NCBI GenBank assembly: GCA_963752225.1
Contig: CAVVXS010000007.1
Coordinates: 1,550,001 to 1,614,000, forward strand
From: JBBROS01 sp963752225
GTDB taxonomy: Bacteria > Pseudomonadota > Alphaproteobacteria > Acetobacterales > Acetobacteraceae
Direction: 5' to 3'
DNA length: 64,000 nt
A program made the translations under genes and the position numbers. The notes beneath the pieces are model-generated. The model worked only from the letters and a program-made list of their open reading frames with translations. It was not told where the DNA came from and ran no database searches. This document shows positions 43,509-51,360 of the stretch, one piece after another (within the stretch, counting starts at the first letter, position 1; the number at the start of each line of letters is the position of its first letter).

Positions 43509-43973
43509 TCAGCCGGCCGGCGCGAGCACCTGCATCGCCGCCGGCGTCAGCGCGTCGGCGCCGAACGGGTTGACGATCCTGACCCCGGCGACGACCGCGC
43601 CGTCGGCCATGTCCTCGGACAAGATCGCGCCGCAGCCACCCTCGGCGGCGGTGCACAGCAGCAGGGCATCCCAGTACGACGCCTGCTTCGCGCCGGCGAG
43701 GTCGAGCGCCTGGCGTGTTGCAGCGCCGGAGTGCGATAGGCAGGGAAACAGGTCCAGCCAAGCCCGCGCCAACCCGGCCGCCACGCCGGCCTGGAGATGG
43801 CCCTTGCGGGTCACGACGGCGTAGAACTCCGATACCGCTTGAAGGGTCAGGTGGCACCGGCCGACAGCGGCCAGCCGGATCGCTTCCTGGGCGATGCCCT
43901 GCTTGGCGCCGGCCGTCCGGTCGATGCTGTAGACGAGGATGTTGGTGTCGAGCGTGAACCGCTCACCGCTCAT
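43509..43973 (-). CDS. PIN-domain toxin, VapC type
   Basis: 154-residue PIN-domain ribonuclease toxin. Acidic metal-binding residues are visible in TLDTNILVYS (Asp9), SEFY (Glu near 49) and YWDALLL (Asp near 101). It overlaps the antitoxin gene by 11 bases. The stop is directly adjacent to the metC stop on the other strand. Confidence 0.88.
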   Translation of the reverse strand: MSGERFTLDTNILVYSIDRTAGAKQGIAQEAIRLAAVGRCHLTLQAVSEFYAVVTRKGHLQAGVAAGLARAWLDLFPCLSHSGAATRQALDLAGAKQASYWDALLLCTAAEGGCGAILSEDMADGAVVAGVRIVNPFGADALTPAAMQVLAPAG

Positions 43974-44214
43974 GCAGGGCGTCCCGGTCGAGCCGCCCGG
44001 CGCCGATCTCCCACCCGCCCTGCTGCCACGCCGAAGCCAGGCGACCCAACGCCGCTTCCTGCACCGCCGTCAATGCGCTCGCGCCCGCCACCGGCACCAG
44101 CTTCGCCACCGGCACCCCGTTGCGGGTGATGACGAACTCCTCGCCCCCCTGCACCGCACGGACGCATTGGGAGAAGGTCTGGTTGGCTTCGCGGAGGGTC
44201 AGGGTCGTGGTCAT
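43963..44214 (-). CDS. Phd/YefM-type antitoxin
   Basis: 83 residues with a Phd/YefM N-terminal DNA-binding fold (TLREANQTFSQCVRAVQGGEEFVITRNGVPVAKL). It pairs with the PIN toxin downstream. There is no ribosome-binding site upstream of the ATG. The promoter -10 box ends only six bases before the ATG, so the transcript is probably leaderless. It should repress its own promoter through the palindrome there. Confidence 0.88.
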   Translation of the reverse strand: MTTTLTLREANQTFSQCVRAVQGGEEFVITRNGVPVAKLVPVAGASALTAVQEAALGRLASAWQQGGWEIGAGRLDRDALHER

Positions 44215-44220
44215 GCCGGG

Positions 44221-44249
44221 TATGTAGCACGCTACGGTGCTACCTTCAA
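44221..44249 (-). promoter_or_regulatory. Toxin-antitoxin promoter with embedded operator palindrome
   Basis: On the minus strand TTGAAG (44249-44244) and TACATA (44226-44221) are exactly 17 bases apart. The inverted repeat GTAGCAC/GTGCTAC (44224-44230 and 44237-44243, 6-nt spacer) fills the spacer and touches the -10 box. Bound antitoxin would block RNA polymerase. The expected start point is at or next to the antitoxin ATG. Confidence 0.7.
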
Positions 44250-44336
44250 GGGAGCTTGTGGGTTGGCGCTGCAGGATAGGTTTGGCGCGGTGGCCGATCT
44301 ATGTCTGACTGAACCGCCCTGGTCCAAGGTCCAACC

Positions 44337-44742
44337 ATGTCCGACACCGCCCGCTTCGACGCGCCTGCCCCCCTCGACGAGATCCGCTTCGACGCGCACG
44401 GGCTCGTTCCCGCCATCGCTCAGCAGCATGATACCGGCGAGGTGCTGATGCTGGCCTGGATGAGCCGCGAGTTCGATTGCCGAGACGCTGGCCAGCGGCC
44501 GGGTCTGTTATTGGAGCCGCAGCCGCGAAGCGTTGTGGCGTAAGGGCGAGACCAGCGGGCAGGTGCAGACCCTCGTGGAGTTGCGGGTCGATTGCGACGC
44601 CGACACGCTGCTGCTGCTGGTCGACCAGACCGGCGTCGCCTGCCACACCGGGCGGCGATCCTGCTTCTACCGCGCCGTGCAGGACGGCGAGCTGGTGACG
44701 ATTGCCGACCCGATGGTCACGCCGGACGAGCTGTATGGCTGA
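44337..44742 (+). pseudogene. hisI: Phosphoribosyl-AMP cyclohydrolase with a one-base frameshift
   Basis: HisI opens the adenine ring in histidine synthesis and is Zn/Mg dependent. The first frame (from 44337) reads normally to VLMLAWMSRE, then shifts and stops at 44543. The rest reads in the +1 frame to TGA at 44742. Removing one T of the TT at 44472-44473 restores a continuous 134-residue HisI through GRVCYWSRSR, the metal motif DCDAD, and CHTGRRSCFYR. All catalytic residues lie after the break. It is either a recent inactivation or a sequencing error. The downstream COG0523 GTPase overlaps its end by eight bases. Confidence 0.85.
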
Positions 44743-45733
44743 ACCGGTCCCCCTGGTCGTCATCACCGGCTTCCTCGGCGCCGGCAAGTCCACCCTGCTG
44801 AACCACCTGCTGCGCCAGCCGGAACTGGCCGGCGCCGCGGTCCTGGTCAACGAGTTCGGCGAAATCGGGCTCGATCACCTCCTGGTCGAGCGGCTGGACG
44901 AAACCACCGTGCTGCTGAACGCCGGCTGCTTGTGCTGCACCGTGCGCGGCGACCTCGTGCGCGCGCTCCGCGACCTCGAGCCGCGTATCGCGGCCGGAGA
45001 GGTGCGCCGGGTGGTGGTGGAAACGACCGGCCTCGCCGACCCGGCGCCGATCCTGCAGACGCTGATGGGCGACGCCTTCGCTGCGACGCGGTTCCGGCTC
45101 GACGGGGTCGTGACCGTGGTGGACGCGGTGCACGCGATGGACCAACTCGACCGGCAGGTCGAGGCCGCCAAGCAGGTCGCGGTGGCCGACCGGCTGGTGC
45201 TGACCAAGACCGACCTCGCCGACCCGGCGCCGGTGCGAGCGCGCTTGGCCGCACTCAACCCCGGCGCGCCGATCCTGGTGGCCGATCACGGCCGCCTCGA
45301 CCCCGCGCTGCTGCTGGAGGCCGGCTTCGACCCGGCGTCGCGCTCGGCCGACGTGCGGGCGTGGCTCGCGGTGGACGCCTATGCCGGCCATCACCACCAC
45401 CATCACGACCCCAACCGCCACGACGCCGCCATCCGGGCGTTCTGCATGACGTTCGACCAACCGCTGCATTGGGACGGCGTCGGCACCTGGCTCGAGATGC
45501 TGATCTCGACCCAGGGCGAGAAGCTGCTGCGGGTTAAGGGGATCCTGAACCTGCACGGCCAAGACCGCCCGGTGGTGATCCACGGCGTGCAGCACCTGCT
45601 CCACCCGCCCTCGCTGCTTGCCGCCTGGCCCGACGGCGACCCGCGCAGCAGCCGGATCGTCATGATCGTGCGCGACCTCGACCCGGCCGTGATCGAGCGC
45701 GGGCTGCGAGCGTTCGAGGACGCAGCCGCTTAG
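44735..45733 (+). CDS. CobW/COG0523-family GTPase, putative zinc metallochaperone
   Basis: 332-residue GTPase with Walker A GFLGAGKST (about 11-19), the metal motif CLCC (about 66-69), ETTGLADP, and the guanine motif TKTD. A run of six histidines near residue 220 is a natural metal-binding loop of this family. The C-terminal CobW domain follows. It starts inside the end of hisI. COG0523 proteins paired with zinc-enzyme paralogues are a known zinc-limitation theme. Confidence 0.92.
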   Translation: MAEPVPLVVITGFLGAGKSTLLNHLLRQPELAGAAVLVNEFGEIGLDHLLVERLDETTVLLNAGCLCCTVRGDLVRALRDLEPRIAAGEVRRVVVETTGLADPAPILQTLMGDAFAATRFRLDGVVTVVDAVHAMDQLDRQVEAAKQVAVADRLVLTKTDLADPAPVRARLAALNPGAPILVADHGRLDPALLLEAGFDPASRSADVRAWLAVDAYAGHHHHHHDPNRHDAAIRAFCMTFDQPLHWDGVGTWLEMLISTQGEKLLRVKGILNLHGQDRPVVIHGVQHLLHPPSLLAAWPDGDPRSSRIVMIVRDLDPAVIERGLRAFEDAAA

Positions 45734-45746
45734 CCCCGCTCGTCCC

Positions 45747-46052
45747 CTATCGGCTGACGCCGGGCAGCGGCGTGACGTTGACCGCGGCCGACACCGGCGC
45801 CCAGCCGTAAAGGTGCGGAAACGGATCATGGCCCGGCTCGCTGCGCTCCCAGCGCACGTCCAATCCCTTCGGGTCGAGCTCCACCATCACTAGCCCGCTG
45901 CGGCCGGCAAAATGCTTCTGCAGCACGAACGGCAGCTGCGCCAGCGTGCAGAGATGCAGGAACGGCTCCGCCGAGAGACCACCCGCCTTGCACGTCGCGT
46001 CCCATTCCGCGGGGGTGGTGACGTGCAGAACCTTGCCAACAGCCGTATCCAT
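45747..46052 (-). CDS. DUF952 family protein
   Basis: 101 residues with the DUF952 pattern (VLHVTTPAEWDA, EPFLHLCTLAQL, FPHLYG). The fold resembles glutathione-transferase-unrelated ADP-ribosyl-like enzymes, but no activity is established. It is convergent with the CobW-type gene (13-base gap) and divergent from lpxB. Confidence 0.88.
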   Translation of the reverse strand: MDTAVGKVLHVTTPAEWDATCKAGGLSAEPFLHLCTLAQLPFVLQKHFAGRSGLVMVELDPKGLDVRWERSEPGHDPFPHLYGWAPVSAAVNVTPLPGVSR

Positions 46053-46110
46053 CGCGGTTGCTCCCTTGGCGTCGCCCCCCTATGCAGCCGGCCATGACGC
46101 CACGCAAGCA

Positions 46111-47322
46111 ATGCCGCTCGATCCCGGGCCGCTGATCTACGTCGTGGCCGGAGAGGCCAGCGGCGACGTGCTCGGCGCCCGCCTGATGGCGGCGATCCGG
46201 GCGATCCGGCCGGACGCCCGCTTCGCCGGCGTCGGCGGCGCGCGCATGGCCGAACAGGGGCTCGAGACCCTGTTCCCGATGGCCGACCTCGCGGTCATGG
46301 GCATCGTCGAGGTGATCCCGCGCATTCGGCTGCTGAAGCGTCGCCTAGCCGAGGTCGAGGCCGATATCCGCCGCCGCGAGCCGGATATCGTCGTCACCGT
46401 GGACAGCCCCGGCTTCATGCACCGCATCCTCGACATGGACGCGGCCCGGGCGACGCGGCGGGTGCACTACGTGGCGCCGCAGGTGTGGGCCTGGCGCGCG
46501 CATCGGGTGAAGCACTACCCGGGCCTGTGGGACAAGCTGCTGTGCCTGCTGCCGTTCGAGCCGGCGTGGTTCGCGCAGCACGGGCTGGAGGGCACGTTCG
46601 TCGGCCACCCCGTGCTCGAGAGCGGCGCCGACCGCGGCGATGGCGCCCGCTTCCGCGCCGCGCACGGCATTGCGGCGGAGGCGCCGGTGCTGGTGCTGAT
46701 GCCGGGCTCGCGCCGTTCCGAGGTGCCTCGGCTGCTGCCGGTGTTCGGCCGCACGCTGGCGATCCTGGCGCGCGAAGCGCCGGGTCTGCGCCCGGTGCTG
46801 CCGGTCTCGGCGGTGGTAGAGGCCACGGTGCGGCGCGCCGCCGCGTCCTGGCCGATCGCGCCGATCGTCGTCACCTCGGTGGCGGAGAAGCACGACGCCT
46901 ACGCGGCGGCCGGCGCCGCATTGACCAAGTCCGGCACCTCGACGCTGGAATTGGCGCTGGCCGGGGTGCCGATGGCGGTCACCTACCGCGTCAACCCGCT
47001 CAGCGCGGCGATGGCGCGGCGCCTGATCCAGGTGCCGCACGTCGCCATGGTGAACCTGCTGGCCAAGCGCCTGCTGGTGCCAGAACTGCTGCAGGAGGAG
47101 TGCAACCCGCGCCGCCTGGCCGAGACGGTGCTGCGGCTGTTGCGCGACGCCGACGCCGCGGCGGCGCAGCGGGCTGGCTTCGCCGAGGTGATCGCGGCGC
47201 TGCAGCCCGACCATGGGCCGCCCTCGCACGCCGCCGCGCGCGAGGTGATCACGATGCTGGAAACGGCAAAACCGGGCGAAGGCGCAGCGGCGGGCCCGAA
47301 GCGAAAGCCCTGGTTCCGGTAG
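46111..47322 (+). CDS. lpxB: Lipid-A-disaccharide synthase
   Basis: 403 residues from the ATG at 46111. It joins UDP-2,3-diacylglucosamine and lipid X at the inner membrane. GEASGDVLGARLM at the N-terminus, VDSPGFMHRI, the YVAPQVWAWR block and the C-terminal KSGTSTLELAL sugar-nucleotide site are present. The neighbouring lpxA/fabZ/lpxD cluster often found with it is absent here. Confidence 0.95.
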   Translation: MPLDPGPLIYVVAGEASGDVLGARLMAAIRAIRPDARFAGVGGARMAEQGLETLFPMADLAVMGIVEVIPRIRLLKRRLAEVEADIRRREPDIVVTVDSPGFMHRILDMDAARATRRVHYVAPQVWAWRAHRVKHYPGLWDKLLCLLPFEPAWFAQHGLEGTFVGHPVLESGADRGDGARFRAAHGIAAEAPVLVLMPGSRRSEVPRLLPVFGRTLAILAREAPGLRPVLPVSAVVEATVRRAAASWPIAPIVVTSVAEKHDAYAAAGAALTKSGTSTLELALAGVPMAVTYRVNPLSAAMARRLIQVPHVAMVNLLAKRLLVPELLQEECNPRRLAETVLRLLRDADAAAAQRAGFAEVIAALQPDHGPPSHAAAREVITMLETAKPGEGAAAGPKRKPWFR

Positions 47323-47329
47323 CGGCCCG

Positions 47330-47671
47330 CTACTCCTCCGGCTCGGTCGTGAACAGCAGCGGGTAGCCCTGTTTCCGCCCGGCGTCGGTGGCGCTGGTCG
47401 CCTTCGCCTCGGCGACGTCCTTGGTGAACACCGCGACCACGCAGACGCCGCGCTGGTGGGCCGTCATCATCACCCGGCGCGCCTGCTCCTCGCCCATGCG
47501 GAACTCCGCCTTCAAGACCCGGGTCACGAACTCGCGCGGCGTGAAGTCGTCGTTGACCAGGATGACCTTGTGCAAGCGGGGCCGCTCGACCTTGATCTCG
47601 AGCTGCACCCGTGGCGGCGTCGTCGTCGTGTTGTCGTGCATCGCGGCCATCCGTCGGTTTACCGCAGCCAT
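47330..47671 (-). CDS. clpS: ATP-dependent Clp protease adaptor ClpS
   Basis: About 113 residues from the ATG at 47671. ATGs at 47650 and 47641 are alternatives and none has a strong ribosome-binding site. The binding-pocket motif VILVNDDFTPREFV, followed by MMTAHQRGVCVV, is diagnostic. It delivers N-degron substrates to ClpAP. clpA is not in the window. It is convergent with lpxB over seven bases. Confidence 0.93.
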   Translation of the reverse strand: MAAVNRRMAAMHDNTTTTPPRVQLEIKVERPRLHKVILVNDDFTPREFVTRVLKAEFRMGEEQARRVMMTAHQRGVCVVAVFTKDVAEAKATSATDAGRKQGYPLLFTTEPEE

Positions 47672-47808
47672 AGGTATTCGCGGCGAAGCCCGGGACAAGC
47701 CTCCGGTCCCATTCGAACGGCCAGCGTTCGAATGTTCGGCGCCGGGCCGCGAATAAACCGCCACCTGCTCCGGTCTTGTTCGGGCAACCCACCGGACGGA
47801 GCAGTTCC

Positions 47809-48771
47809 ATGACCGATCACCGAGACGATCCCGCCAACGAGGGCCGGCGCCACGCGCTGGAATGCATGCTGTGGGCCGGGGCCGGCGTGCTCTGGACCGT
47901 CGCCGGCGGCGTGCCGCGTTCGAGCCTGATCGCCGCTGCTGCCGCCGCCGAGCCCGCCGCTACGGCCGCGGTGACGCCTGCCGCCGGCCTGCGCTTCGTG
48001 CAGATCAGCGACAGCCATATCGGCTTCAAGAACCCGCCCAACGCCGACACGCCGGGCACGCTGCAAGCGGCGATGGACCTCGTCCGTGCCCAATCGTCCG
48101 GCGCCGCCACGGTGCTGCACACCGGCGACGTCAGCCACCTGTCAAAGCCGGCGGAATTCGACACCGCGCAGCAAATCATCGAGGCGGGCGGCCTCGACGT
48201 GCACTACGTGCCCGGCGAGCACGACGTTCTGGTGGATGACGGCCGCACCTTCTTCGACCGCTTCACCAAGGGCGCCGAGCGCGGCTGGTACAGCTGGGAC
48301 CAGGGAGGGGTCCACTTCATCGGCTTGAACAACGTGCAGAACCTCAAGGCGGGCGGCCTCGGCAATCTCGGCGCCGAGCAGCTCGACTGGCTCGGCCGCG
48401 ACCTGGCCGGGCGGGCCGCCAGCCAGCCGATCGTCGTGTTCTCGCACATCCCGCTATGGACCGTGAGCGAGACCTGGGGGTGGGGCACGGAGGACGGCGC
48501 GCAAGCATTGTCGCTGCTGCGCCGGTTCGGCTCGGTGACGGTGCTGAACGGGCACATCCACCAGGTGATGCAGAAGGTCGAGGGCACGCTCGCCTTCCAC
48601 GCCGCCCGCTCCACCGCTTTCCCGCAGCCGGCGCCCGGCACGGCGCCGTCGCCGGGGCCGATCAAGGACGTGCCCCCGGGCCGCCTCCGTTCGCTGCTGG
48701 GCGTGCGGCAGGTCGCCTTCGTGCCGGGCCAGGCGACGCTGGCGGTCATCGACACGCCGCTCGGGGCCTGA
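47809..48771 (+). CDS. Calcineurin-like metallophosphoesterase, exported
   Basis: 320 residues from the ATG at 47809. The N-terminal 55 residues include a hydrophobic export segment (LECMLWAGAGVLWTVAGG). The metallophosphoesterase motifs ISDSHIGF, GDVSH, GEHD (usually GNHD) and NGHIHQ are in order. The substrate is unknown. It is followed four bases later by a cupredoxin gene and then an ECF sigma/anti-sigma pair, which suggests one stress-responsive operon. Confidence 0.88.
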   Translation: MTDHRDDPANEGRRHALECMLWAGAGVLWTVAGGVPRSSLIAAAAAAEPAATAAVTPAAGLRFVQISDSHIGFKNPPNADTPGTLQAAMDLVRAQSSGAATVLHTGDVSHLSKPAEFDTAQQIIEAGGLDVHYVPGEHDVLVDDGRTFFDRFTKGAERGWYSWDQGGVHFIGLNNVQNLKAGGLGNLGAEQLDWLGRDLAGRAASQPIVVFSHIPLWTVSETWGWGTEDGAQALSLLRRFGSVTVLNGHIHQVMQKVEGTLAFHAARSTAFPQPAPGTAPSPGPIKDVPPGRLRSLLGVRQVAFVPGQATLAVIDTPLGA

Positions 48772-48775
48772 GCCG

Positions 48776-49123
48776 GTGCCGACGTTCACACGCCGGCTGC
48801 TGCTGGGGGCGGGCCTGCTGGGGCTGGCCGCAGCACTGCCGGCGCCCGACAGCGAGGAAGCCCCCGAGATCACGGCCGAGATCACGATCGACAACTTCAC
48901 CTTCTCGCCGGCCGAGCTGGACGTGCCGGCCGGCACCCGGGTCACCTGGATCAACCGCGACGACATCCCGCACACGATCGTGGACGGGGCCGACCCGCGC
49001 CGGATGCGATCCGAGCCGCTCGACACCGACGACCGCTTCGCCTTCACCTACACCACCCCGGGCACCTATCGATATTTCTGCTCGCTGCATCCGCACATGC
49101 AGGGCACGGTGGTCGTGCGATGA
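48776..49123 (+). CDS. Exported cupredoxin (plastocyanin/amicyanin-like)
   Basis: 115 residues from a GTG at 48776. The N-terminus has TRRLLLGAGLLGLAAAL, a Tat-like export signal. The type I copper ligands are visible: His in IPHTI (about 62) and Cys, His and Met in YFCSLHPHMQG (about 102-109). It carries electrons or copper in the periplasm. The operon neighbours suggest a redox or copper stress role. Confidence 0.9.
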   Translation: MPTFTRRLLLGAGLLGLAAALPAPDSEEAPEITAEITIDNFTFSPAELDVPAGTRVTWINRDDIPHTIVDGADPRRMRSEPLDTDDRFAFTYTTPGTYRYFCSLHPHMQGTVVVR

Positions 49124-49177
49124 CGCGGTAGGTCCGGCACCATGCGATGGCAGCCCCGGGCGAGGCAGGAGCGTGCG

Positions 49178-49687
49178 ATGGCCGGAGCGCCGCCGGTGGA
49201 GTTCGGCCAGGCCGTCCTGCCGCACCTCGACGCCGCCTACAACCTGGCCCGCTGGCTGGTGCGCGACCCGACGCTGGCCGAGGACGTGGTGCAGGACGCG
49301 GCGGTCCGCGCCCTGGGCTACTTCTCGTCGTTCCACGGCGGCGACGCCCGGGCCTGGCTGCTGCGGATCGTGCGCAACGTCGCCTATGACACCCTCGCCG
49401 GCGGCCGCCGCACCGTCGCCGGCGAGCCCGGCCCCGAACTGCCCGACCCGGCGCCGGATCCGGAGGCGGTGCTGGCCCGGCAGCAAGGCGAGGCGCAGCT
49501 CGCCCGGATCCTGTCCGACTTGCAGCCGGAACTGCGCGAGTGCCTGGTGCTGAAGGAGCTGGAAGGATTGTCTTACAAGGAGATCGCTTCCGTGACCGGC
49601 GTGCCGATCGGGACCGTGATGTCGCGCCTGTGGCGGGCACGCCAGGCATTGGCGAATGGTGCGCTCGACCGGAGCGCGACCCAATGA
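49178..49687 (+). CDS. ECF-type RNA polymerase sigma factor
   Basis: 169 residues from the ATG at 49178, with AGGAG six to seven bases upstream. An ATG at 49142 would add twelve. Region 2 (LAEDVVQDAAVRAL) and region 4 (LKELEGLSYKEIASVTGVPIGTVMSRLWRAR) are intact, without region 3. The anti-sigma gene overlaps the stop by four bases. Confidence 0.93.
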   Translation: MAGAPPVEFGQAVLPHLDAAYNLARWLVRDPTLAEDVVQDAAVRALGYFSSFHGGDARAWLLRIVRNVAYDTLAGGRRTVAGEPGPELPDPAPDPEAVLARQQGEAQLARILSDLQPELRECLVLKELEGLSYKEIASVTGVPIGTVMSRLWRARQALANGALDRSATQ

Positions 49688-50487
49688 GCGAGGAGGCATG
49701 TGCCGAGATGCGGCTGCTGGTGCAGGCCGACCTGGACGGCGAGTTGTCGCCGGCCGAGGCGGCGCGCGTCGCCGCGCATCTCGACCGTTGCGCCGGCTGC
49801 GCCGCAGTGCAGGCGGAGCTGATGGGCCAATCGGCGCGGATCGCTGAGGAGGTGCCGCGGTATCGGGCGCCTGACCATCTCCGCCGAGCGCTCGAAGCGC
49901 GGTTCGCCCCCGTACCTGCGGCCGTGGCTGTGGCCGCATCCGTGGCCGCGCCTGTCGCTGCTCCCACGGCCGCTGCCGTTTCTGGCCCGCCGCGGCGGCT
50001 CGCAAGGCGGTGGCGCCCGGCGCTCGGGGCCAGCGGGCTGGCGCTCGCCGCCTCACTGGCCCTGGCGTTGTGGCCGAGTCCGGACCGGATGCCGGACGCC
50101 GTCGTATCGAGCCACATCCGCGCCCTGCAGCCCGGCCACCTGCTCGACGTGCCGTCCACGGACCAGCACACGGTCAAGCCCTGGTTCGACGGCCGGCTCG
50201 ATTACGCGCCGCCGGTGCGCGACCTCGCAGCGCACGGCTTCCCGCTGCAGGGCGGCCGGCTCGACGTACTGGCCGGGCGCCCGGTGGCCGCGCTGGTCTA
50301 CGGACGCAGGCAACACGAGATCAATCTCTACGTTCTGCCCGGCCCCGGTGCGGCAGGCGGCACCGGCACCATCAACGGCTACAACTTCATCGATTGGAGC
50401 GAGAACGGGATGCGCTTCTGGGCGGTCTCCGACGTATCCGCGAAGGAACTCGCCGAGTTCGTCCGGCTGTGGCGGGAGGCGACCTAG
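49684..50487 (+). CDS. Membrane-anchored zinc-finger anti-sigma factor
   Basis: 267 residues. The N-terminal zinc-binding anti-sigma domain has His-x3-Cys-x2-Cys in HLDRCAGC (about 36-43). An Ala/Val/Pro-rich linker is followed by a single membrane helix (GASGLALAASLALALW, about 118-134) and a periplasmic domain of about 130 residues. It should hold the ECF sigma factor until a periplasmic, possibly redox, signal releases it. Confidence 0.9.
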   Translation: MSEEACAEMRLLVQADLDGELSPAEAARVAAHLDRCAGCAAVQAELMGQSARIAEEVPRYRAPDHLRRALEARFAPVPAAVAVAASVAAPVAAPTAAAVSGPPRRLARRWRPALGASGLALAASLALALWPSPDRMPDAVVSSHIRALQPGHLLDVPSTDQHTVKPWFDGRLDYAPPVRDLAAHGFPLQGGRLDVLAGRPVAALVYGRRQHEINLYVLPGPGAAGGTGTINGYNFIDWSENGMRFWAVSDVSAKELAEFVRLWREAT

Positions 50488-50502
50488 GACGGACGTCAGG
50501 CT

Positions 50503-50528
50503 AGAGCAACATCCGACCGAACCGGATC
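50503..50528. repeat. 26-nt intergenic repeat, copy 2
   Basis: Identical to 32579-32604. Here it is flanked by GAGC and GCTC arms that extend the ATCCG/CGGAT inverted pair into a longer interrupted hairpin. It lies between the convergent ends of the anti-sigma and LutA-like genes, the same context as copy 1. Confidence 0.8.
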
Positions 50529-50542
50529 AGCTCGGGAGTGGT

Positions 50543-51313
50543 TTAGCGCTTCGGCTCGCCGATCGGCGCGACCTCGTCGGTGACGCCGGCCAGAACCTCG
50601 GCCACGTGGCGCACCCGCACGGCATGGCCTTGGCGCGACAGGCGGCCGGCCATGTTCAACAAGCAGCCGAGATCCCCGGCCAGCAGCGTGTCGGCGCCGG
50701 ACGCGACGATGTCGGCCGTTTTGTCCGACACCATCCGGGTCGAGATCTCCGGGTACTTGACGCAGAACGTGCCGCCGAAGCCGCAGCACACGTCCGGCTC
50801 CGCCATTTCGACCAGCTCGAGCCCGGCCACGCTGCGCAGCAAGTCCCGCGGCTGCTGCTTGATGCCGAGCTCGCGAAGGCCGGAACAGCTGTCGTGATAG
50901 GTGGCGCGGCCCGCATAGGCGGCCTGGACCGCCTCCACGCCCATCACGTCGGCCAGGAACTGCACCAACTCGAACGTCTTGGCGCCCAAGGCCTCGGCCC
51001 GCGCGCGCAGATTGGGGTCGTCTTCGAACAGCGCGGGGAAGTGATGCGCGATCATGCCGCCGCACGATCCCGACGGCACCACGACGTAGTCGAACCCGCC
51101 GAACGCATCGAGGACGCCGCGCGCCAGGTCCTGCGCCGTGCGCCGGTCGCCGCTGTTATACGCGGGCTGGCCGCAGCAGGTCTGCGCCCGCGGTACCTCG
51201 ACGTCGCAGCCGGCTTGCTCGAGCAGCTTGATGGCGGCGAACCCGACCGACGGCCGATGTAGGTCGACAAGGCAGGTGACGAACAGGGCGACGCGCGGGC
51301 GGGTGGCAAGCAT
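50543..51313 (-). CDS. LutA/YkgE-type (Fe-S)-binding oxidoreductase subunit
   Basis: 256 residues from the ATG at 51313, with two cysteine-rich CCG domains (CCGQPAYNSGD near 46, CCGFGGTFCVKYPE near 185). This matches LutA, the heterodisulfide-reductase-like subunit of L-lactate utilisation, and is related to glycolate oxidase GlcF. The LutB and LutC partners are not adjacent. It is the last gene of the Tim44-methyltransferase-LutA minus-strand run. Confidence 0.9.
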   Translation of the reverse strand: MLATRPRVALFVTCLVDLHRPSVGFAAIKLLEQAGCDVEVPRAQTCCGQPAYNSGDRRTAQDLARGVLDAFGGFDYVVVPSGSCGGMIAHHFPALFEDDPNLRARAEALGAKTFELVQFLADVMGVEAVQAAYAGRATYHDSCSGLRELGIKQQPRDLLRSVAGLELVEMAEPDVCCGFGGTFCVKYPEISTRMVSDKTADIVASGADTLLAGDLGCLLNMAGRLSRQGHAVRVRHVAEVLAGVTDEVAPIGEPKR

Positions 51314-51360
51314 CGGACGGGTATAGGACCACGCCGCCGCTTGGGCCAGCCGTGCCCGGC

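Noticed and set aside
44337..44742. Two separate short genes instead of one broken hisI
   Set aside because: The two frames together reconstruct HisI end to end when one base is removed, so a single frameshifted gene is the simpler reading.
45390..45410. Six-histidine run as an engineered tag
   Set aside because: It lies inside the COG0523 GTPase at the place where this family naturally carries a His-rich metal-binding loop.
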